Below are positions 52,286 to 61,300 of a DNA stretch of 64,000 nt, piece by piece. The translations under genes were made by a program, and so were the position numbers. Position 1 is the stretch's first letter. Every line of letters starts with the position of its first letter. The notes beneath the pieces were generated by a model. It was not told the origin of the DNA. It made no database searches and saw nothing but the letters and a program-made list of their open reading frames with translations. The DNA is taken from NCBI RefSeq assembly GCF_036607905.1, contig NZ_CP144555.1:1302001-1366000 (forward strand), read 5' to 3'. This DNA comes from Streptomyces sp. SCSIO 75703. GTDB lineage: Bacteria; Actinomycetota; Actinomycetes; Streptomycetales; Streptomycetaceae.

Positions 52286-53815
52286 ATGGCAGACGACTAC
52301 CTCGTACGCATCGGCAAGCTCATCCGTGACGCCCGGCAACACCGTGGCTGGACGCAGACGCAGCTCGCGGACGCCCTCGGCACCAGCCAGAGCGCGGTCA
52401 ACCGCATCGAACGCGGCAACCAGAACATCAGCCTTGAGATGATCGCCCGGATCGGCGAGGCGCTGGACAGCGAAATCGTCTCCCTGGGCTACGCGGGCCC
52501 GATGCATCTGCGCGTGGTCGGCGGACGCCGGCTCTCCGGCGCCATCGACGTCAAGACCAGCAAGAACGCGTGCGTCGCGCTGCTGTGCGGGTCGCTGCTC
52601 AACAAGGGGCGCACGGTGCTGCGCCGGGTCGCCCGCATCGAGGAGGTCTACCGCCTCCTGGAGGTGCTCAACTCCATCGGCGTACGCACCCGCTGGATCA
52701 ACGAGGGCGTCGACCTGGAGATCGTGCCGCCGGCCGAACTGGACATGGCCGCCATCGACGCCGCCGCGGCGGTGCGCACCCGCTCCATCATCATGTTCCT
52801 CGGCCCGCTGCTGCACCGCATGGACAGCTTCAAGCTGCCCTACGCGGGCGGCTGCGACCTGGGCACCCGCACCATCGAGCCGCACATGATCGCGCTGCGC
52901 CGCTTCGGCCTGGAGGTCGCCGCGACCGAGGGCCAGTACCACGCGGTCGTCGACCGCACCGTACGCTCCACCCGGCCGATCGTGCTGACCGAGCGGGGCG
53001 ACACCGTCACCGAGAACGCCCTGCTGGCCGCCGCCCGGCACGACGGCGTCACCGTCATCCGCAACGCCTCCTCCAACTACATGGTGCAGGACCTCTGCTT
53101 CTTCCTGGAGGCCCTGGGCGTCAAGGTCGAGGGCATCGGCACCACCACGCTCACCGTGCACGGCGTCCCGGTCATCGACGCGGACGTCGACTACTCGCCC
53201 TCCGAGGACCCGGTCGAGGCGATGAGCCTGCTGGCCGCCGCCGTCGTGACCGAGTCCGAGCTGACGGTGCGCCGGGTGCCGATCGAGTTCCTGGAGATCG
53301 AGCTGGCGGTCCTGGAGGAGATGGGCCTCGACCACGACCGCACGCCCGAGTACGTCGCCGACAACGGCCGCACCCGGCTGGTGGACCTCACCGTCCGGCC
53401 CTCCAAACTGGAGGCGCCGATCGACAAGATCCACCCGATGCCCTTTCCCGGCCTGAACATCGACAACGTCCCGTTCTTCGCGGCCATCGCCGCCTCCGCG
53501 CAGGGCCAGACCCTCATCCACGACTGGGTCTACGACAACCGCGCCATCTACCTGACCGACCTCAACCGCCTCGGCGGCAGGCTCCAGTTGCTCGACCCGC
53601 ACCGCGTCCTGGTCGAGGGCCCCACCCGCTGGCGCGCCGCCGAGATGATGTGCCCGCCCGCCCTGCGCCCCGCCGTCGTCGTCCTCCTCGCCATGATGGC
53701 CGCCGAGGGCACCTCGGTCCTGCGCAACGTCTACGTCATCAACCGCGGCTACGAGGACCTCGCCGAACGCCTGAACTCGGTGGGCGCCCAGATCGAGATC
53801 TTCCGGGACATCTGA
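52286..53815 (+). CDS. murA: XRE-type HTH domain fused to an UDP-N-acetylglucosamine 1-carboxyvinyltransferase (MurA) domain
   Basis: This 509-residue protein has a helix-turn-helix at residues 5-62 (LIRDARQHRGWTQTQLADALGTSQSAVNRIERG) followed by a complete MurA/EPSP-synthase fold (about 72-509). The UDP-GlcNAc contact pair Lys-Asn is in TSKNACVALL (residues 92-101). The catalytic Cys is Cys190 in GGCDLGTRT. MurA transfers enolpyruvate from PEP to UDP-GlcNAc, the first step of peptidoglycan precursor synthesis. The fusion is conserved in Streptomyces (SCO5998, from memory). No ribosome site precedes the ATG, and the -10 box position suggests a leaderless mRNA. The HTH could make it an autoregulated enzyme; that is inference. 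It may be a second MurA beside a classical one. Confidence 0.92.
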   Translation: MADDYLVRIGKLIRDARQHRGWTQTQLADALGTSQSAVNRIERGNQNISLEMIARIGEALDSEIVSLGYAGPMHLRVVGGRRLSGAIDVKTSKNACVALLCGSLLNKGRTVLRRVARIEEVYRLLEVLNSIGVRTRWINEGVDLEIVPPAELDMAAIDAAAAVRTRSIIMFLGPLLHRMDSFKLPYAGGCDLGTRTIEPHMIALRRFGLEVAATEGQYHAVVDRTVRSTRPIVLTERGDTVTENALLAAARHDGVTVIRNASSNYMVQDLCFFLEALGVKVEGIGTTTLTVHGVPVIDADVDYSPSEDPVEAMSLLAAAVVTESELTVRRVPIEFLEIELAVLEEMGLDHDRTPEYVADNGRTRLVDLTVRPSKLEAPIDKIHPMPFPGLNIDNVPFFAAIAASAQGQTLIHDWVYDNRAIYLTDLNRLGGRLQLLDPHRVLVEGPTRWRAAEMMCPPALRPAVVVLLAMMAAEGTSVLRNVYVINRGYEDLAERLNSVGAQIEIFRDI

Positions 53816-53840
53816 AGGTCTTCAGAAACAACGTCACTAC

Positions 53841-53878
53841 ACCCCTCCTGACCTGTGTGTATGCGAGCCAGGAGGGGT
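53841..53878 (+). terminator. murA: Hairpin after the murA-like gene
   Basis: ACCCCTCCTG (53841-53850) and CAGGAGGGGT (53869-53878) are exact 10-base inverted copies with an 18-base loop. They lie 25 bases after the stop. The loop is large for a terminator, so a structured 3' end is also possible. Confidence 0.55.
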
Positions 53879-54174
53879 TCGGCTTCGCCTGTGGGCCTTC
53901 TCGGGGACTTTTGGGCCGAGTGCCAGCGGGCACCTCTTCTGGCACCTCCGTTCACAGACCGTCCGCTACGCGGTGGATCGAGGGTCAGAGCAAGGGTGCA
54001 AGGAATGAGTGCGCGGAAAGCAGTCGGTCGCCGGCTTGGTCCGACGACAAGCCCGCCAGGCAGGTCCTCGGTGTGCGTCTGCCGGAGGCCGCCGCCCAGC
54101 CAGGCGCTCTGGCGGCGTACGGGTCGTCAGTTCTCAGCGCCGTTCTGATCCGCTCCGAGCAGCCGGATACGACG
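53879..54174. other. Gene-free sequence after the murA-like gene
   Basis: About 300 bases of lower-GC sequence with stops in most frames. No start codon with ribosome site and no recognisable protein segment was found. It marks the left end of the accessory region. Confidence 0.45.
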
Positions 54175-54729
54175 TCACACGTCCACGTGGCTGCGCCGCG
54201 CCGCGCGTGCCCGGGGAGGAACAGAGTGCCAGTCGACGGCCACCGTCCCCGAGGTAGGCCAGGTCTGGTCGCCGGTGGGCTCCAAGGACGCCGACGGCGG
54301 AAGGGGGCATGGGCGCCGCTGGGGGCCTGCTGAGGACCTGACGGCGAAAGCGGCCCCCCACACTCGTCGTCGGCCGATCCGGTCCACGAGGTTGCCGGTC
54401 AGCGGGTATGGCCGTTCAGCGGGAAGAAGCCCCCGGGCCGCGCCTTCGTCACCTGCGATGACCGCCGCGTGCACCTCGTGGGCGAGTGGCGTCACGTCCC
54501 GGATCGACGTGGTCCAGTCGTCCACGTATCGGTCCACGGCCTCGCCCGACAGCCCGATCTGAATGGCACGATGGGGCAACGGATTCAGCCCGAGGTCCCG
54601 CTCGGGGTCCCATTGGAGCGTGGTTGGTAAGCCGCCCAAGCCGCTCCTGACCTGAACCGTGCAGTCGATGGAGCGCCTCATCGAGAATGCCCGTTGTGTC
54701 CATGGCGAGGACGGTAGGCGAGGCGGCAC
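54175..54729 (-). pseudogene. Decayed coding region, perhaps remnant of a questin-oxidase-like gene
   Basis: One frame is open for 184 codons. Its middle part (DLGLNPLPHRAIQIGLSGEAV, DDWTTSIRDVTPLAHEVHAAV) reads like protein, but both ends do not. In another frame, 54703 to about 54605 reads MDTTGILDEALHRLHGSGQE then RLGRLTNHAPM. From memory that resembles the start of questin-oxidase-family (DUF4243) proteins; the match then ends. The pattern suggests a disrupted gene near the IS insertion. An intact small gene of unknown function remains possible. Confidence 0.35.
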
Positions 54730-54754
54730 GGCGGCGTAACGGGCTGAAGGCTTA

Positions 54755-54779
54755 GACCGTGTCCTACGTGGTGAGTCGG
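54755..54779. repeat. Terminal inverted repeat of the IS5-family element, left end
   Basis: Exactly complementary to 55596-55620. It begins GACCGTGTCCTACGTGG and directly follows the TTA duplication. Confidence 0.92.
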
Positions 54780-55581
54780 AGGAGTCGCTTGTAGCAGCAG
54801 AGGGCGGCGGCGAGGCCGAGAAGGGCCAGGTAGTTGCGGGGGTGGCGTTCGTATCGGTGGTTGAGTCTGCGGTAGCCGGTCAGCCAGGACATGGTGCGTT
54901 CGATGACCCATCGGCGGCGGCCTAAGCGTTCGCTGGACTCGACTCCCTTGCGGGCGATGCGGACGCCGATGTGCTTGCCCCATAGCCATTTCCGCAGGTG
55001 AGGGACGTCGTATGCTTTGTCGGCGTGAAGTCGCTGGGGTTTGAAGTGGCGGCCACGATGGGGGTCGTGTCTCGTTTGGTGACCCGTGATCATGGGCTTC
55101 AGCCCGAGGCTGTCGTGGACGTTGGCCGCGGAGAGGCCGACGAGGAGGGGCAGTCCGTTCGCGTCCGACAGGACGTGCATCTTGGAGCCCGGCTTGCCTC
55201 GGTCCACTGGGCTCGGACCTGTGAGTTCGCCCCTTTTTTAGCCCTGACGTGGACGGAGTCGAGCACGGCCCGGGACAGGTCGAGCAGGCCGGCGTCGTCC
55301 ATACGGTGCAGGATCTCCTCGTGGAGCCGGCCCCAGACACCGGCTCTCGACCAGATCAGGAACCTGCGGTGGGCCGTCGACTTCGATATCCCGAAGCACG
55401 GCGGCAACGCCCGCCAGGCACATCCGCTGACCAGGACATAGATGATCGCCGCGAACAGCGTCTCGTCAGGCGTGTCCTGAGTCCCGCCGCCTTGCGGCCG
55501 CACCTTCGACGGCGGGATCAGCGGCTCCGCGATCTCCCACAGTCCGTCGGGAACAATCCAACTCCAAGTACCCCTCCCCAT
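54764..55581 (-). CDS. IS5-family DDE transposase made by -1 frameshift (two frames)
   Basis: The first frame (55581 down to 55099, about 115 useful residues) has SWIVPDGLWEIAEPLIPP, the YVLVSGCAWRALP segment and the first catalytic Asp in AVLDSVHV. The reading must move to the -1 frame at an A6G4 run (minus-strand sense, 55239-55230), after which GELTGPSPVDRGKPGSK continues the usual family sequence. The second frame supplies the second Asp in HADKAYDVPHLR and the catalytic Glu in VIERTMSWL, ending at 54764 inside the repeat. Programmed frameshifting at such a site is common in this IS group. The ATG at 55581 is the probable start. Confidence 0.88.
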
Positions 55582-55595
55582 GCTGAGCCCAACGA

Positions 55596-55620
55596 CCGAC
55601 TCACCACGTAGGACACGGTC
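55596..55620. repeat. Terminal inverted repeat of the IS5-family element, right end
   Basis: Exactly complementary to 54755-54779 and directly followed by the second TTA copy. Confidence 0.92.
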
Positions 55621-55623
55621 TTA

Positions 55624-56073
55624 GGACCGGGTCTGAGGAGCTCGTGCACGGGGTCCTCTGCAACCGGCCTTGCCCGTCACAAAGACCGGGGCTCATCAGC
55701 ATGCCGCCGGTGCCCGCACCGATCCGCCGCCGGCTCCCGGCTCAAAGGGGGCCGATCCGCCGGACCACCAGGACGAAACCGCGTGACCGAGCGCCTCACT
55801 TGGCGAGGTGAGCGTGGATGCCGGGTGCGTACGCACGGCCGGTCGGCTGGTCGAAGCCTTGGCTTGGGGCTGCTCCGGCCTCGCGGAGGCGAGTACCGCA
55901 ACGGGAACCGATCAGGGGTGAAACGGGCCTCGGTGCGAGGGCGATCGGCAGGCAAGAAGTACGTGCTCTGAGTCTTGCGCCGCATGGAGAGCGCTGGCAG
56001 CCTTGCTGCGCAAACAGGAGACATCATACGTCTGCTGTCTGAAATCTTCCCGCTTTCAGGGCAAGGAGAGCAC
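55624..56073. other. Gene-free region between the IS and the secreted glycosidase-like gene
   Basis: About 450 bases with lower GC than the rest of the window. The short open frames lack start signals and protein-like composition. The last 30 bases carry the ribosome site AAGGAGAG of the next gene. A promoter for that gene should lie around 55950-56050 but none is clear. Confidence 0.45.
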
Positions 56074-57699
56074 ATGAGCCGCGAGACCTTCGGACCGCTG
56101 TCGAGGCGGGGTGTCCTGCTCGGTGGCCTGGCCGCGACGGCGCTGGGCGCTGCGGGCACGCCGGCCGCGGCAGGACCGTCAAGCGCCAGACCGCTGGCCG
56201 CGGTTCCCACCGCCGGCGGTTCTCCGCTGGCTGACCCGACGAGCCGGCCGCACAAGTACTTCGCGTTCGACACCGGAATCTGGAACGGCCATCGGGGAAT
56301 GACGAACTGCCAAGTCAAGATGGGCAGTTTCGTCAAGGACACGGACCACAACCCTCTTTTCCGAGAGGGGATCTTCGAGAACCCCCGGCTGCCGTGGGAG
56401 CCGCGCTTCGACAACGGGTACCCGAACGTGTTCTGGGACCCGGAGCACAAGAAGTTCCGCTGCTACTACACGCTCTTCCTCCGCGATCCTGCGTCACTCA
56501 ACACCTCTCCGGAGGAACGAAGCGGGCGGGAGTACGTCATAGCCAACAGACAGACCGGCTGTTGCTACGCGGAGTCCACCGATGGCGTGCACTGGACGAA
56601 GCCCGATTTGGGTCTGGTCAGCTTCGACGGCAGCAAGAAGAACAACATCCTGTTCGAGCATGTCCAGGGAACGTCCGTGCTCTACGACCCCGCGGACCCG
56701 GATCCCACCCGCCGGTACAAGCTGATCACGTTGCGCGAGTCGGGAGGAACGTCCCTGTGCGTGGCCTTCTCGTCCGACGGCATCCACTTCAGTGCTCTCA
56801 AGCCCTGGCCGGCCAACAGCCCGTCCCCTGGTGCGGACTGCCACAACCTCGTCTTCCGCGACTCCCGCACGAATGAGTACGTACTCATCACACGGCTGTG
56901 GGACAGCAACATCCGCGTGTCGGCGATGTCGCGGTCCACGGACTTCATCAACTGGTCCAAGCCGGTCGAGGTCCACCGGGGCAACGGATTCGACTCCCAG
57001 ATCTACTCGATGCCGGTCTTCGAGTACGGCGACCTCTACGTCGGGCTCGCCTCGCTGTACCGCGACGGCGACACCACGCTTCCGCACCACGACACCGTCG
57101 ACCTGGCACTGCAGTGGTCCGTCAACCTGACGGAGTGGAACGACGTCGCACCCGAGGGCAGCACGTTCATTCCGCACGGCAAGGGCATGGGCACGTACCC
57201 GCGCGGCGACTTCGACAGCAGCGTCATCTTCTCCTCGATCCCCGTAGAGATCGACGACAAGCTCTACTTCTACTACATGGGCGGGAAGGGCCGTCACACC
57301 GGTTGGCGCGAGTCCGCGCTCGGCAGGGGCTACATCGAGAAGGACAAGTTCGCCTGCTACGGCAGCCGAACCGGGAACAGGTCCGCTTCCGTCACCTCAC
57401 AAGGCTTCAACTTCTTCGGTGAGAACGTCGAGTTGCTGGTCGACATCGAAGACGGCGGCTGGGTCAGGGTGGACCTGATGAACCAGGGGGGCACCGTCGT
57501 CCAGAGCGGCTTCGAGGCCGACAACAGCACACTCCGGGATCTCGGCGATGGGTGGCACCGGCTCACCTGGCGCAATGCGTCCGTCATGGATCTGAACCGT
57601 GAGTCCTTCTACGCGATGAGGATCACCATGCGCAAGGCGAAGCTCTGGGCGATCCAGGGGGACCTGTACGTTCGCCCGTTGAAGTACACCAAGCCGTAA
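56074..57699 (+). CDS. Tat-exported five-bladed beta-propeller, glycoside-hydrolase (GH32/43/62-like) family protein
   Basis: This 541-residue protein has a twin-arginine signal (LSRRGVLLGGLAATALG) ending in an Ala-rich region near residue 36. The mature part has repeated propeller-type strands: GYPNVFWDPEHKKFRCYYTL, GCCYAESTDGVHWTKPDLGL, TSLCVAFSSDGIHFSALKPW and IRVSAMSRSTDFINWSKPVE. The 'S(T)DG-h-HW' repeats are typical of GH32/GH43-like folds. A C-terminal jelly-roll-like part (about 440-541) follows. The substrate and catalytic acids cannot be fixed. The start ATG has AAGGAGAG upstream. GC is visibly lower than in neighbouring core genes, which suggests transfer. Confidence 0.72.
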   Translation: MSRETFGPLSRRGVLLGGLAATALGAAGTPAAAGPSSARPLAAVPTAGGSPLADPTSRPHKYFAFDTGIWNGHRGMTNCQVKMGSFVKDTDHNPLFREGIFENPRLPWEPRFDNGYPNVFWDPEHKKFRCYYTLFLRDPASLNTSPEERSGREYVIANRQTGCCYAESTDGVHWTKPDLGLVSFDGSKKNNILFEHVQGTSVLYDPADPDPTRRYKLITLRESGGTSLCVAFSSDGIHFSALKPWPANSPSPGADCHNLVFRDSRTNEYVLITRLWDSNIRVSAMSRSTDFINWSKPVEVHRGNGFDSQIYSMPVFEYGDLYVGLASLYRDGDTTLPHHDTVDLALQWSVNLTEWNDVAPEGSTFIPHGKGMGTYPRGDFDSSVIFSSIPVEIDDKLYFYYMGGKGRHTGWRESALGRGYIEKDKFACYGSRTGNRSASVTSQGFNFFGENVELLVDIEDGGWVRVDLMNQGGTVVQSGFEADNSTLRDLGDGWHRLTWRNASVMDLNRESFYAMRITMRKAKLWAIQGDLYVRPLKYTKP

Positions 57700-58821
57700 C
57701 TCGCCCCAGCGGCGAAAGGGGAGGCGAAGTACCCAGATCGGACGAGGGGTCTCCGCGTTCGGCGTTCAGGTGTGCGCGGCGGCCCGCGGCCCCCGGGCCC
57801 ATTCCCCGGCACCGCTGGGTGGACCTCGGTCACCACCGCCAACGGACGGCGGCTCTGGTCCCCAAGGGCATGTCGTTCGGCTGCCGGCACACCGGCAGCC
57901 GAACGGCCTTCTCCGGAGCGCGATCGCCGCAGATCTCGCCTCCTCACCACTGATCGGCTACCCAGCGGAAACGCCGGCCCAGCCCCCACCACGTCTCCGA
58001 CGACCGCGCACGCCTCGCCACCACGGCCTGCCTCCGGACCCAAGTCACACACGGCGAATTTCCATTCACCCCACAACCGGCCGCAGCCCGAAACGCCCCC
58101 GAGCACGACGCTGCGTGGAGCCAGGACCGGTCCCCCATCGGTCACGGGACCCGGCAGCACGAGGTGCCCTCCACCAGCAGACGAAGCCGCTTCTCGACTC
58201 CTACGCCGCCCAGCTCACCCGAGCCGTCGGCCTCCGTGGCGAACGCGAAGCCCTGCGGGCGCTGCGTGCCACCCGTCACGGCGCGGTCCTCGCTTCCCCC
58301 GCCGCGATCCATCAGCGCGCACAGTTCCGGGACTGCCCGGCCCAGGACCTCGAGCACCGGATGCCGGTGCGGGTCATGCCGTCCACGGACCAGCCTGTCC
58401 TTGAGGGCGCCGATCGGCTGAGGCGAGGACTCCCCTCACCGTCTTCCGGAGAGCGCCGGCCCCGCCTCCGCCCGCGAGGCGCCGGAACACCGGCTGCTCC
58501 CCTCCGCCCGCGCGGCAGCGGCCGACTGGTACGACCAGAACCTGCCCAACGGTGAGATTATGCATATTTCCCCCACTGGACACGGAGCCGCCGCTCACAG
58601 CCTGAGTACCACGAAAGCCCAGGTCACAGCCGACATCCGAGGCCTTCACCGCTCCCGAGCGGGCCACCAGATCATTTCGTCAGGAGTATTAGCATGGCCA
58701 AGTGCGTCCCAGGCCAGGGTGCTCACCGTGCACGGCCTCCCCCTCTTTTTCGGACCGAGGCCGCGGACGTCCGCCAACGCGGGCGCCCGCTCGAACCCGT
58801 CGCCGACAGGAGGAGGACTGC
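57700..58821. other. Gene-poor 1.1 kb region upstream of the BCCT transporter, possible coding remnants
   Basis: Several open frames exist on both strands, but none has a convincing start, ribosome site and composition throughout. Protein-like fragments occur in different frames, for example LLDSYAAQLTRAVGLRGE near 58190-58245 and PEHRLLPSARAAADWYDQNL near 58482-58541, which suggests a disrupted gene. The identity is unknown. The final 20 bases hold the AGGAGGAGG ribosome site of betT. Confidence 0.45.
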
Positions 58822-61104
58822 ATGACCGAAGCCGTGAACACACCCCGCCCCGGAGGCGAGTCGCCGAAGGCCCCGATCGAACGCCGCCACCTCGGCGGCA
58901 CCGAACGGCGGCGCCACGGCCCGGAGGCCGAGAACCGCCCTCCCGTCTCCAGCCAGGAACTCAGCAAAGCTCCCGCGGAACTCGTGGAGGAGCCCGGCCC
59001 CAAGGTCAACTGGCGTGTCTTCGTCATCGCCTCGGCCGTCATCGTCGCCTTCTCCCTCTGGGCCATGTTCGCTCCCGGGCACGCCGCCGGCACCATGCGG
59101 ACCATGGTGGCCTGGATCGCGGAGAACCTCGGCTGGTTCTACGTCCTCACCATCACCGCCGTGATCGTGTTCGTCCTCTGGGTCGCGCTGTCCAAGGAGG
59201 GCTCCGTCCGGCTCGGCCCCGACCACTCCCGGCCGCAGTACAAGCTCTTCACCTGGGTGGCCATGCTGTTCGCCGCCGGTGTGGGCATCGACATGCTCTT
59301 CTACTCCGTCACGGGGCCCATCACCCAGTACATGGCTCCGCCGACGGGCGAGGGCCAGACGGGCGCGGCCGCCCAGGACGCCGTGGTGTGGACCATGTTC
59401 CACTACGGTGTGGCCGGCTGGGCCATGTACTCGCTGCTCGGCATGGCCATGGGCTACTTCGCCTACCGCTGGGGCATGCCGCTGTCCATCCGGGCCGTCC
59501 TGTACCCCCTGCTCGGCAAGCGCGTCCGCGGCGGGATCGGCGACACCATCGACATCGTCACCCTGGTCGGCACCGTCTTCGGCGTCGCCACCTCCATGGG
59601 CATCGGCGTGGTGCTGCTGAACGTCGGCTTCGCCTGGCTGTTCGGCCTCCCCCAGGGCCTGGCCCTGCAGATCGCGCTGGTGGTCGTGGCCGTGATCATG
59701 ACCATCGCGGCCTGCACCTCGGGCATGGACAAGGGGATCCGGCTGATCTCCGAGCTGAACATCTGGAGTGCGGCGGCCATGCTGCTGTACATCCTGGTCA
59801 CCGGGGATTCCGCGTTCCTGCTCAACGCTCTGGTGGAGAACATCGGCCGGTTCGTCTTCTCGCTGCCGGACCGGACCCTGCAGACCTTCGCCTACCAGGA
59901 GGGGGGCTCCGAGTGGATGGCCGGCTGGACTCTCTTCTTCTGGGCGTTCTGGCTGGCCTGGGGCCCGTTCGTGGGCCTGTTCCTCGCCCGTATCTCCCGC
60001 GGCCGGACGCTGCGCGAGTTCGTCATCGCCGCCATCACCGCCCCGGTGCTCTGCGACTTCCTGATCGTGAGCATCTTCGGCAACAGCGCCATGCGCCAGG
60101 TCCTGAACGGGAACAAGGAGTTCGCCCGGCAGGCCATGGACAGCCCGGAGAAGGGCTGGTTCTCGCTGCTGGAGATGTTCCCCGGCGCCGCCTTCCTGAT
60201 CGGCCTCGGCACGCTGTCCGGGTTGCTGTTCTACCTCACCAGCGCCAACTCCGGCGCCATGGTGATGTCCAACTTCTCCTCCTCGATCCCCAAACCGTCG
60301 CAGGACGGGGCGAAGTGGCTGCGCGTCTTCTGGGCGGTGCTCACCGCGGTGCTGACCATCGCGATGCTGGTGGCCGGCGGGGTCACCACCATGGAGCACG
60401 CGACGCTCATCTTCGCCCTGCCGGTGACGGTCATCGCCTGGCTGGTGATGGCCTCCTTCTCCAAGGTCCTGCGCATGGAGCGGGCCGAGCGCGAGGGCCG
60501 CGTCATGCGCCGGCAGTCGACGGCGGTGCACGGCGGCCACGTGCCCGAGCGCACCTGGCGCCAGCGGCTGGAGCGGATGCGTTCCTACCCCTCGAAGAAG
60601 CAGGTGGCCCAGTTCATGGAGCGCACCGTGCAGCCGGCACTGGCCGACGTGGTCCGCGAGTTCGGGAAGCAGGGCTACCAGGCCACACTGGACCCGGCCC
60701 CGAACGAGCAGACCGGCATCATCGGCCACGCGCTGGTGGTCACCATCCCCGAGCACCGCGACTTCCACTACCAGGTGCATGCCGTCGAGGCCCCGGTGCC
60801 GATGTTCGGCGGACGCATGTCCCGCCAGACGGACGTCTACTACCGGGTCGAGGTCTTCGCCCAGACCGGCTCCGAGGGCTACGACCTGATGGGCCTGTCC
60901 CACCAGCAGGTGATCGACGACGTCCTGGACCGCTACGAGGCGCACCTGGGCTTCCTCGCCTACTCCACCGAGCGCGACTACGCCTCGGTGCTCACACCGC
61001 CACCGCCGGTCGTGACCACCACGGGAGCCGTCCCGGTGGTGGAGCCCGCGGAGCCGCAGGGCGACGCCGGTACAGACGCAGGAGGCACCGGGCCGAAGGC
61101 GTAG
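58822..61104 (+). CDS. betT: BCCT-family transporter, choline/betaine type (BetT-like)
   Basis: This 760-residue membrane protein has 12 predicted helices (about residues 65-560) and a long cytoplasmic C-terminal domain (about 560-740). The domain starts VPERTWRQRLERMRSYPSKKQ and has the FHYQVHAVE and VYYRVEVF strands seen in BetT-type osmosensing tails. The core has AAGVGIDMLFYSVTGP, HYGVAGWAMYSLLGMAMGYFAYRWG, TLVGTVFGVATSMGIGV and WAFWLAWGPFVGLFLARISRG, the BCCT signature. It probably takes up choline for glycine betaine synthesis under osmotic stress. No betA/betB gene is in the window. The N-terminal 58 residues are hydrophilic and not conserved. The ATG has AGGAGG upstream. Confidence 0.9.
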   Translation: MTEAVNTPRPGGESPKAPIERRHLGGTERRRHGPEAENRPPVSSQELSKAPAELVEEPGPKVNWRVFVIASAVIVAFSLWAMFAPGHAAGTMRTMVAWIAENLGWFYVLTITAVIVFVLWVALSKEGSVRLGPDHSRPQYKLFTWVAMLFAAGVGIDMLFYSVTGPITQYMAPPTGEGQTGAAAQDAVVWTMFHYGVAGWAMYSLLGMAMGYFAYRWGMPLSIRAVLYPLLGKRVRGGIGDTIDIVTLVGTVFGVATSMGIGVVLLNVGFAWLFGLPQGLALQIALVVVAVIMTIAACTSGMDKGIRLISELNIWSAAAMLLYILVTGDSAFLLNALVENIGRFVFSLPDRTLQTFAYQEGGSEWMAGWTLFFWAFWLAWGPFVGLFLARISRGRTLREFVIAAITAPVLCDFLIVSIFGNSAMRQVLNGNKEFARQAMDSPEKGWFSLLEMFPGAAFLIGLGTLSGLLFYLTSANSGAMVMSNFSSSIPKPSQDGAKWLRVFWAVLTAVLTIAMLVAGGVTTMEHATLIFALPVTVIAWLVMASFSKVLRMERAEREGRVMRRQSTAVHGGHVPERTWRQRLERMRSYPSKKQVAQFMERTVQPALADVVREFGKQGYQATLDPAPNEQTGIIGHALVVTIPEHRDFHYQVHAVEAPVPMFGGRMSRQTDVYYRVEVFAQTGSEGYDLMGLSHQQVIDDVLDRYEAHLGFLAYSTERDYASVLTPPPPVVTTTGAVPVVEPAEPQGDAGTDAGGTGPKA

Positions 61105-61184
61105 CACCGCTCCACCCGGCGGCCGGTGCCCGCACCACCCGCGCGGAACGCCGTACTCGCCCTCCGGCGGATAGGCCGCTCGCA

Positions 61185-61216
61185 CCCACGCCGGCGCCGG
61201 ACCGGGCCGGCGTGGG
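61185..61216. terminator. Bidirectional terminator between betT and the DUF6056-like gene
   Basis: CCCACGCCGGC (61185-61195) and GCCGGCGTGGG (61206-61216) are exact 11-base inverted copies with a 10-base loop, between two convergent genes. Confidence 0.7.
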
Positions 61217-61300
61217 CATGGACGCCCGGGGCTGCCGAGCGGGCTCGTCGTGTCAGCCGCTGTCCTCCAGCGGACCCACCACGCGTGTCCGAACCCGGGG

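Larger units (their letters stand above)
54752..55623. mobile_element. Complete IS5-family insertion sequence with TTA target duplication
   Basis: The element is 866 bases (54755-55620). Its ends are perfect 25-base inverted repeats (54755-54779 and 55596-55620; outer sequence GACCGTGTCC and its complement). TTA at 54752-54754 and again at 55621-55623 is the target duplication. A single transposase is coded in two overlapping frames inside. Intact repeats and open frames suggest a recent and possibly active insertion. Confidence 0.92.

Noticed and set aside
53841..53878. tRNA gene or integrase attachment site after the murA-like gene
   Set aside because: No cloverleaf arms or CCA-end pattern, and no second copy of the sequence was seen in the window.
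55677..56450. 257-codon - strand frame near the IS
   Set aside because: It is antisense to the start of the secreted glycosidase-like gene and extends into gene-free sequence, without motif or start signal.
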